A DNA stretch of 11,914 nucleotides from an uncultured Pseudomonadota bacterium. Lineage in GTDB: Bacteria > Pseudomonadota > Gammaproteobacteria > Burkholderiales > SG8-39. The stretch's first letter is position 1. Each line of letters opens with the position of its first letter. Below the pieces are notes generated by a model, which was not told the origin of the DNA, did no database searches, and saw only the letters and a program-made list of their open reading frames with translations. The stretch is from the NCBI GenBank assembly GCA_903895005.1, contig CAITSH010000540.1, forward strand, positions 1 through 11,914. The letters are read 5' to 3'. Below are positions 6,065 to 11,914 of this stretch, piece by piece. The translations under genes and the position numbers were made by a program.

Positions 6065-6104
6065 CGGCCGGCTGGATTTCAGTCGGCCGCCTGCGCCTTT
6101 TTTT
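6065..6104 (+). terminator. Possible rho-independent terminator of the operon
   Basis: Bases 6065-6074 pair with 6080-6089 as a 10-bp GC-rich stem with one G-U pair and a GATTT loop. A run of seven T follows at 6098-6104, after an 8-nt gap, which is longer than ideal. It lies 15 nt after the binding-protein stop and works only for plus-strand transcripts. The loop and stem include the stop codon of the convergent exporter gene. Confidence 0.4.
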
Positions 6105-7911
6105 CCTCCTCCTGCTGCTGCAAGGCCCACATCTGCGCGTAGGCGCCGCCCTTGTCCAGCAGTTCTCGATGGCCGCCACGCTCAACGATCCGGCCCGCAT
6201 CCATAACCAGAATCTGGTCGGCGTCCATCACCGTTGACAGGCGGTGGGCAATCACGAGAGTCGTGCGTCCCTTGGCGATGCGCGTCAACTCGGCGTTGAT
6301 GGACTGCTCGGTTTCCGAATCGAGTGCCGAGGTCGCCTCGTCAAAAATCAGGATGGACGGGTTTTTCAGGATTGCGCGCGCAATGGCCACGCGCTGCTTC
6401 TCACCGCCGGAAAGTTTAAGGCCGCGCTCACCAACGCGCGCTTCGTACTTGTCGGGAAGAGACTCGATGAAGTCGTGAATATGCGCCGCGCGCGCCGCCT
6501 CAAACACCTCTTCGCGGCTGGCGTCGGGCCTGCCGTACTGGATGTTGTAGAACACCGTGTCGTTGAAGAGCACCGTGTCCTGCGGAACGATGCCGATCGC
6601 CGCGCGCAACGTCGATTGCTGCAAATCGCGGATGTCGCTGCCGTTGATGCTGATGCGCCCGCCCGACACATCGTAAAAACGGTACAGCAGGCGCGCCAGC
6701 GTGGATTTTCCCGAACCCGAATGCCCCACGACCGCCACCTTGCTGCCAGCAGGCATGTCGAAGGACAGGTCGAACAGGATCTGGCGCTTGGGCTCGTATG
6801 AAAAATTCACCGCCTCAAAGCGCAACGCCTTCGCGCCCGGCTGCAGTGCCGCCGCATCCGGCCGGTCGGCGATTTCGCGATTTTCCTCAAGCAGCTTGAA
6901 CATGCGATCCATGTCGAGCAGGGACTGCTTGATTTCGCGGTAGACCATGCCGAGAAAGTTGAGCGGAATGTAGAGCTGGATCAACAACCCGTTGACCAGC
7001 ACCAGGTCGCCCAGCGTCAGCGTCTTGTCAACCACGCCCTGTGAGGCGAGGATCATCAGCAGGGTCACCGCGATGGCGATGATGGAACTCTGCCCGATAT
7101 TCAACAGCCCCAGCGAAACCTCGTTCTTGACCGCCGCATTCTCGTATTTTTGCAGGCTGTCGTCGTAGCGCCTTGCCTCAAAGCCCTCGTTGTTGAAGTA
7201 CTTCACCGTCTCGTAGTTGAGCAGGCTGTCGATGGCGCGGGTGTTCGCTCTGGAGTCGAGTTCGTTAGCCTGGCGCCGGATGTCCATGCGCCATTCGGTT
7301 ACAGCGACGGTGAAAAAAATGTACAACGCGACCGCAGCAAAGGTAATCGCCGCAAAACGCCAGTCGAACTTGGTCAAAAGGATGGCGGCAACCAGGCTGA
7401 ATTCCAGGATTACGGGAATGATGGAGAACAGCATGTAGGACATCAACGAACTCACCCCGCGCGTGCCGCGTTCTATGTCGCGTGAAACGCCCCCGGTCTG
7501 GCGTTCGAGGTGGAAGCGCAGGCTGAGCGTGTGCAGGTGGCGGAACACCGTGAGAGCGATGCGCCGGATGGCGCGCTGCGTGACACGCACGAACACCACA
7601 TCGCGCAACTCGGCGAAAAACACCGTCGAAAAGCGCAAAAAACCGTAGGCGGCCAGGAGAGCGAGGGGCATCACCAGCACAGCCGTGCGCGTATCAAGCG
7701 AATCCACTATGTCTTTGAGAACCAGGGGCACGCCAACGTTGGCGAGCTTGGCGGTAACCAGGAACGCCAGCGCCAGCAACACCCTGCCCTTGTACTCCCA
7801 CAAGTAGGGCAGCAGCATTTTCGCGGCGCGCCATTCGTTGCGCCGCTTGCCCTGCTGCGATCCGGCGGGAATGGGAGCAGACGAAGCGGCGGAGTGGTGA
7901 TGAGCGGACAT
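6079..7911 (-). CDS. Atm1/ABCB7/HMT1-family ABC exporter (fused membrane and ATP-binding domains)
   Basis: The 610-aa product is a half-size ABC exporter that works as a homodimer in the inner membrane. Bacterial Atm1 proteins export glutathione conjugates and metal-thiol complexes. The membrane domain (about 35-330) has six predicted helices and carries Atm1-group marks: [12 protein letters not shown] (145-156) and [14 protein letters not shown] (232-245). The ATPase domain has Walker [10 protein letters not shown] (396-404), Q-loop Gln444, signature LSGGEKQ (500-506), Walker B ILIFDE (520-525) and H-loop His556, all intact. The tail is rich in Gln, Glu and Lys. The ATG at 7911 gives the usual family length, with AGG about 9 nt upstream. 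The frame is open to 8253, but that extension has no family character. It runs convergent to the binding-protein operon and divergent from fadE, so it is probably its own unit. A role in detoxifying electrophilic products of ring oxidation is possible but unsupported. Confidence 0.93.
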   Translation of the reverse strand: MSAHHHSAASSAPIPAGSQQGKRRNEWRAAKMLLPYLWEYKGRVLLALAFLVTAKLANVGVPLVLKDIVDSLDTRTAVLVMPLALLAAYGFLRFSTVFFAELRDVVFVRVTQRAIRRIALTVFRHLHTLSLRFHLERQTGGVSRDIERGTRGVSSLMSYMLFSIIPVILEFSLVAAILLTKFDWRFAAITFAAVALYIFFTVAVTEWRMDIRRQANELDSRANTRAIDSLLNYETVKYFNNEGFEARRYDDSLQKYENAAVKNEVSLGLLNIGQSSIIAIAVTLLMILASQGVVDKTLTLGDLVLVNGLLIQLYIPLNFLGMVYREIKQSLLDMDRMFKLLEENREIADRPDAAALQPGAKALRFEAVNFSYEPKRQILFDLSFDMPAGSKVAVVGHSGSGKSTLARLLYRFYDVSGGRISINGSDIRDLQQSTLRAAIGIVPQDTVLFNDTVFYNIQYGRPDASREEVFEAARAAHIHDFIESLPDKYEARVGERGLKLSGGEKQRVAIARAILKNPSILIFDEATSALDSETEQSINAELTRIAKGRTTLVIAHRLSTVMDADQILVMDAGRIVERGGHRELLDKGGAYAQMWALQQQEEEKKAQAAD

Positions 7912-8341
7912 TAAAAAAACCTGAATGAGTGTTCGAATTGGACCGTGCGCGCCACGGCCGGGAGTGGAGAGTGCGCGCCAAGCAAAGCACCTGAGACCGG
8001 GACGGGGCGCAAACTTGCGCACAACAGGGCGCGGACCCAATCTGCGATGGTAGCGGAATAGCCGCGGCACAGTCGGTAAAATCCGCCGGAAGCCGTGATA
8101 ATTCAAGGAAATGGGGACGCCAGCCGATAAAACAAGCGCATAGTGGTGTTTTACCGCCTTGCTTGATACAGGAACAAAATGGAGGCAATCTGTGGCTCTC
8201 GCCCGGCCACGGACCAGATTTGCAACAGAGTCGCAAACGAAGGCAACAGCCATGTGCTGAAAATCGAGTTCGGTCTAAGCACCAACCGATAAGCCATAAA
8301 AATCGGGGCAAGCCGCAGCACTAAAGGAAAAGGAGTCAGCG
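7912..8341. other. 430-bp divergent intergenic region between the ABC exporter and fadE
   Basis: No gene is supported here; the reading frames that enter it are extensions of, or shadows to, the flanking genes. It must hold the promoters of both flanking genes, but no box pair close to consensus stands out. Visible structure: an exact 8-bp inverted repeat CGGTAAAA (8074-8081) and TTTTACCG (8149-8156); a nested TAAAAC/GTTTTA pair between about 8128 and 8153; and two mutually exclusive 5-bp hairpins near the fadE start, 8270-8274 with 8285-8289 and 8286-8290 with 8302-8306. None is strong enough to name. Confidence 0.6.
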
Positions 8342-10804
8342 ATGATCGGATTTCTTGTGCTTTCCCTCGTCGTCCTGGTCGGACTCGCCTATGTCCGCGC
8401 CCCCGGGCTCGCCTGGACAGCGGCACTCGCAGGCATGTTGTATATGCTCACCAGCGCCAGCACTCCATCATGGTGGATATTTGCCGTCGACGCCGTGTTT
8501 GTCGCGGCGGCCGTTATCCTGAATATCCCCGCCCTGCGGCGTGCCCTCCTCAGCGGTCCGGCACTCGCGGCGTTCCGGCGCATCATGCCGGCCATGTCGC
8601 AAACCGAACGCGACGCCATCGATGCCGGCACCGTTTGGTGGGACGGTGATCTTTTTTCCGGCAAACCGGACTGGAACAAGCTGTTGGCGATTCCCCCGGC
8701 AAAGCTATCGGCCGAGGAACAAAACTTTCTGGACGTTGAGACCGAAGAGCTTTGCCGCATCGCCAACGACTGGGAATCGACCCACGTCTACCAGGACCTG
8801 CCGCCGCATGTCTGGCAATTCATCAAGGACAAGGGCTTCCTCGGGATGATCATTCCCAAGGCCTACGGCGGCAAGCAGTTCTCGGCCTACGCGCATTCGC
8901 AGGTGGTGATGAAGCTCTCCACACGCTGCGGTGCAGCGGCGGTTTCGGTAATGGTGCCCAATTCGCTCGGCCCGGCCGAACTGTTGCTGCACTACGGCAC
9001 CGATGACCAAAAGAACTATTACCTGCCGCGTCTTGCCAAGGGACTTGAGATCCCGTGCTTCGGACTGACCAACCCGAATGCGGGGTCGGACGCCGCGTCC
9101 ATTCCGGACCTTGGCGTTATCTGCAAGGGCATGTGGAACGGCACGGAAGTACTGGGCATGCGCGTCACCTGGGAAAAGCGCTACATCACGCTGGGCCCGA
9201 TCTCGACGCTGCTCGGACTCGCATTCCGTTTGTACGACCCCGAGCATTTGCTTGGTGAAAAAGAAGACCTCGGCATCACCTGCGCCCTCGTACCCACGGA
9301 CACCGCGGGCGTGAATATCGGCCAGCGCCACATGCCGCTCAACGCCACATTCCAGAACGGACCGAACTGGGGCCGCGATGTATTCATGCCGCTTGACTGG
9401 ATCATCGGCGGCCCTGCGATGGCCGGCCAGGGCTGGCGCATGCTCATGGAATGCCTCGCGGCAGGCCGCTCGATTTCGCTGCCGACCTCGGGCGTCGGTT
9501 ACAGCAAGCTCGCGGCGCGCGCCACCGGCGCCTACGCGCGCGTGCGCAGCCAGTTCAAGACCGCCATCGGAAAGTTTGAGGGCATAGAGGAAGCCCTCGC
9601 GCGCATCGGCGGCAACCTGTACATGATGGACGCCACACGCGTCTTTACCGTGTCCGGTCTCGACCTGGGGGAAAAGCCCTCGGTGATTTCGGCCATCGTC
9701 AAATACCACCTGACCGAACGCGGCCGCATTTGCGTCAATGACGCCATGGACATTCTGGGAGGCAAGGGCATCTGCCTTGGCCCGGCCAACTTCATGGGCC
9801 GCGCCTACCAGCAGCTGCCCATCGCCATCACCGTCGAGGGCGCCAACATCCTCACACGCAGCCTGATCATCTTCGGCCAGGGCGCGATCCGCTGCCATCC
9901 CTATGTGCTGAAAGAAATCGCCGCAACGCGCGAGCAAAACAGCGGCAAGGCGGTGGCCGATTTTGATGCGGCGCTGTTCGGGCACGTCGGCTTCACCATC
10001 AGCAACAAGGTGCGCGCCTTCGTGCTCGGGCTCACCGGCGGACTGGTATCGGGCAGCCCTTCGCGCGCCGCGCCCGAAACGCGGCGCTACTACGGTCAGC
10101 TCAACCGCTACGCGGCGGCCTTCGCCTGGCTTTGCGATGTGTCGATGGTGTTCTATGGCGGCGAGCTCAAGCGCAAGGAAAAACTGTCAGCCCGCCTGGG
10201 CGACGTGCTGTCACTGATGTACCTGTGTTCGGCAACGCTCAAACGCTACGAGGAGGATGGGCGCCAGCACGAGGACGCGCCGCTGATGCACTGGGCGATG
10301 CAGGACGCGCTCTACCGCATCCAGGAAGCGCTGCGCGGCGTGGTGTCGAATTTCCCCAACGCGTTGTTGTGCTTCGGGCTGCGCTTTGTAGTGTTTCCGC
10401 TCGGCGCACGGCTGGCACCGCCCTCCGATGCGCTGGGCCATCGCGTCGCGCGCCTGCTGATTGAACCCTCGGCGACACGCGACCGCCTGACCTCCGGCAT
10501 GTACCTGCCAAAAAACGAGGACGAAGGCATAGGCTGTCTCGAAGCGGCACTCATTGCTACCATCAAGGCCGAAGCCATAGACGCAAAAATCCGCAGCGCG
10601 CAAAAAGCCAAATCCATCTCCGGACGCACGCCAGCCGAACTGGTCGCAGCGGCACTCGCCGCCGGCGTCATCAGCAGCGAAGACCGAGCCCATCTCGCGC
10701 ATACCTCCAGGCTGCGTGACGAGGTGATCCGCGTAGACCATTTCCCGCAGGATTTCGGACGCAGCGCGCTACAGCAGCCGACGGCGCAAAAAGCGGCTGC
10801 CTGA
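8342..10804 (+). CDS. fadE: FadE-type acyl-CoA dehydrogenase
   Basis: The 820-aa product matches the long, membrane-associated FadE dehydrogenases (E. coli FadE is 814 aa), which carry out the first step of fatty acid beta-oxidation: FAD-dependent oxidation of acyl-CoA to trans-2-enoyl-CoA. Two or three hydrophobic segments in residues 2-62 would anchor it to the inner membrane. The dehydrogenase core begins around 120. Visible blocks are GFLGMIIPKAYGG (165-177), the substrate/FAD region CFGLTNPNAGSDAAS (239-253), KRYITLGP (279-286), the AMDILGGKGICLGP segment (468-481) and ITVEGANILTRS (496-507), in which Glu499 is the likely catalytic base. The FadE-specific C-terminal domain (about 540-800) is complete. 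AGGAG at 8331-8335 lies 6 nt before the ATG. A thiolase gene follows 70 nt downstream on the same strand, consistent with one beta-oxidation operon. Its regulator is not evident. Confidence 0.95.
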   Translation: MIGFLVLSLVVLVGLAYVRAPGLAWTAALAGMLYMLTSASTPSWWIFAVDAVFVAAAVILNIPALRRALLSGPALAAFRRIMPAMSQTERDAIDAGTVWWDGDLFSGKPDWNKLLAIPPAKLSAEEQNFLDVETEELCRIANDWESTHVYQDLPPHVWQFIKDKGFLGMIIPKAYGGKQFSAYAHSQVVMKLSTRCGAAAVSVMVPNSLGPAELLLHYGTDDQKNYYLPRLAKGLEIPCFGLTNPNAGSDAASIPDLGVICKGMWNGTEVLGMRVTWEKRYITLGPISTLLGLAFRLYDPEHLLGEKEDLGITCALVPTDTAGVNIGQRHMPLNATFQNGPNWGRDVFMPLDWIIGGPAMAGQGWRMLMECLAAGRSISLPTSGVGYSKLAARATGAYARVRSQFKTAIGKFEGIEEALARIGGNLYMMDATRVFTVSGLDLGEKPSVISAIVKYHLTERGRICVNDAMDILGGKGICLGPANFMGRAYQQLPIAITVEGANILTRSLIIFGQGAIRCHPYVLKEIAATREQNSGKAVADFDAALFGHVGFTISNKVRAFVLGLTGGLVSGSPSRAAPETRRYYGQLNRYAAAFAWLCDVSMVFYGGELKRKEKLSARLGDVLSLMYLCSATLKRYEEDGRQHEDAPLMHWAMQDALYRIQEALRGVVSNFPNALLCFGLRFVVFPLGARLAPPSDALGHRVARLLIEPSATRDRLTSGMYLPKNEDEGIGCLEAALIATIKAEAIDAKIRSAQKAKSISGRTPAELVAAALAAGVISSEDRAHLAHTSRLRDEVIRVDHFPQDFGRSALQQPTAQKAAA

Positions 10805-10874
10805 GCGCGCCAACACAGGCCAACAAAGGGTACCTTCATGCGGCATCACCGATGCATTTCCACCGGGCACTGAC

Positions 10875-11914
10875 ATGAACCAGCCGATTTACATCATTGA
10901 TGGCGCACGCACGCCATTCCTGAAGTCGCGCAACAAGCCGGGCCCCTTTGCGGCGAGCGACCTTGCCACCGCGGCAGGCAAGGTGCTGCTTTCGCGCCAG
11001 CCCTTCGCGCCAACCGAGCTCGACGAGGTCATTCTCGGCTGCGCCGCACCCTCGGTCGACGAGGTCAACATCGGCCGCGTTGCGGCACTGCGAATGGGCT
11101 GTGGCTTCAAGGTGCCGGGCTGGACGGTAATGCGTAACTGCGCATCGGGTATGCAATCGATTGATTCGGCCATGGCCAACATCCAGAGCGGGCGCTCGCA
11201 ACTGGTGCTCGCCGGCGGCACCGACGCGCTGTCGCGCGCACCGCTGCTTTACTCGGACCGCATGGTGTCGTGGTTCTCGGCCTTCATGGGCGCGCGCATG
11301 CCGATGCAAAAGCTCGGCATGTTCCTCAAGCTCAAGCCGGGCGAACTGCTCAACCCGGTGATCGGCATCATGCGCGGCCTTACCGATCCGGTATGCGGCC
11401 TGCTGATGGGGCAGACTGCGGAGAACGTCGCGCACCGCTTTGGCATTACCCGCAGGCAAATGGATGAATACTCGGCACGCAGCCACGCCCGCGTCATCCG
11501 TTCGCAAGAAGCGGGCTGGCTCAACAATGCCCACGACGGACTGCAGGCCGAGATTGCGCCGCTTTACGGCCCGGAGGGCACGCTATTTAATGGCGACGAC
11601 GGCATGCGCGTGGACTCTACCGCGGAAAATCTCGCCAAGCTAAAGCCCTTTTTCGATCGCAAGTATGGCAACGTCACCGCAGGCAATTCATCACAGATCA
11701 CCGACGGTGCGGCATGGGTACTGCTCGCCGGTGAAGATGCGGTCAAGCGTATGGGCCTTGCGCCCATAGGCCGCATACTGGACAGTCAGTGGGCCGGCCT
11801 TGACCCGGCGCAAATGGGCCTCGGCCCGGTACACGCCGCCACGCCCATCCTGCAACGGCATGGCCTCGGACTTAACGACCTCGATGCCTGGGAGATCAAC
11901 GAGGCCTTCGCGGC
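10875..11914 (+). CDS. FadI-like acetyl-CoA acyltransferase (thiolase), 3' end cut by window edge
   Basis: The visible 346 residues are the N-terminal and most of the C-terminal domain of a thiolase, which cleaves 3-ketoacyl-CoA with CoA to release acetyl-CoA in the last step of beta-oxidation. The nucleophile Cys89 lies in MRNCASGMQS. Other marks are IDGARTPFLKS (8-18), GGTDALSRAP, MGQTAEN, FDRKYGNVTAGNSSQITDGA and the start of the C-terminal active-site block NEAFAA at the window edge. The GHP histidine and CxG cysteine would be beyond it. The insert with Met, Leu and Phe residues between SDRM and MGQTAEN and the FDRKYGNVTAGNS block resemble FadI and the mitochondrial trifunctional beta subunit more than FadA. 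The ATG at 10875 gives the family start (NQPIYIIDGARTP), although only a weak CGGG precedes it. A FadJ/FadB-type partner is expected downstream. Confidence 0.92.
   Translation, partial: MNQPIYIIDGARTPFLKSRNKPGPFAASDLATAAGKVLLSRQPFAPTELDEVILGCAAPSVDEVNIGRVAALRMGCGFKVPGWTVMRNCASGMQSIDSAMANIQSGRSQLVLAGGTDALSRAPLLYSDRMVSWFSAFMGARMPMQKLGMFLKLKPGELLNPVIGIMRGLTDPVCGLLMGQTAENVAHRFGITRRQMDEYSARSHARVIRSQEAGWLNNAHDGLQAEIAPLYGPEGTLFNGDDGMRVDSTAENLAKLKPFFDRKYGNVTAGNSSQITDGAAWVLLAGEDAVKRMGLAPIGRILDSQWAGLDPAQMGLGPVHAATPILQRHGLGLNDLDAWEINEAFA

Noticed and set aside
5406..6200. 264-residue open frame on the minus strand across the binding-protein gene and the exporter's 3' end
   Set aside because: It overlaps two well-supported genes and has no domain character.
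7912..8253. 114-residue N-terminal extension of the ABC exporter
   Set aside because: The extension is Arg-rich with no family similarity, and the start at 7911 gives the usual Atm1-type length.
8705..9985. 426-residue open frame on the minus strand inside fadE
   Set aside because: It is antisense to the conserved FadE core and shows no family motif or ribosome binding site; a codon-bias shadow.

Overview
The window is high-G+C DNA with a strong preference for G or C at third codon positions, and its gene content is proteobacterial. A TctC/Bug-type receptor next to ring-hydroxylating dioxygenase genes, a long FadE-type acyl-CoA dehydrogenase and an Atm1-type exporter together suggest a metabolically versatile betaproteobacterium (Burkholderiales-like). 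That placement is inferred from gene families, not from a marker gene. No rRNA, tRNA, CRISPR array, insertion sequence or phage gene was seen.

Layout. (1) Bases 1-337, minus strand: the 5' part of a D-alanyl-D-alanine carboxypeptidase/endopeptidase gene that runs off the left edge. (2) Bases 479-2313, minus strand: a two-gene unit for the beta and alpha subunits of a Rieske non-haem-iron aromatic-ring-hydroxylating dioxygenase; alpha is transcribed first and beta follows 2 nt later. (3) Bases 2314-2569: a divergent control region. It holds a near-consensus sigma70 promoter (TTGACA, 16 bp, TATTAT) firing rightward, with a perfect inverted repeat filling its spacer, then a second palindrome and a short tandem repeat in the leader. 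(4) Bases 2570-6050, plus strand: a probable operon of a class II aldolase/adducin-family protein, a tripartite-tricarboxylate (Bug) receptor, a TetR-family regulator and an NMT1-like substrate-binding protein with a Tat-type signal. (5) Bases 6079-7911, minus strand: an Atm1/ABCB7-type ABC exporter, convergent with the operon, with a hairpin plus T-run between them. (6) Bases 7912-8341: a 430-bp divergent gap. (7) Bases 8342-11914, plus strand: a FadE-type acyl-CoA dehydrogenase and a FadI-like thiolase cut by the right edge.

How the genes may work together. The dioxygenase, the aldolase-like protein and the two periplasmic receptors look like one divergently transcribed module for capture and ring oxidation of an aromatic acid. 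The aldolase-like protein belongs to a fold that also includes decarboxylases of aromatic catabolism (CmtD, PhtC). The TetR gene sits inside the module, and the inverted repeat in the promoter spacer is its obvious candidate operator. The module has no ferredoxin, reductase, dihydrodiol dehydrogenase or transporter membrane subunit here, so those parts must come from outside the window. The fadE-thiolase pair is a separate beta-oxidation unit. The substrate of the module cannot be read from this sequence.
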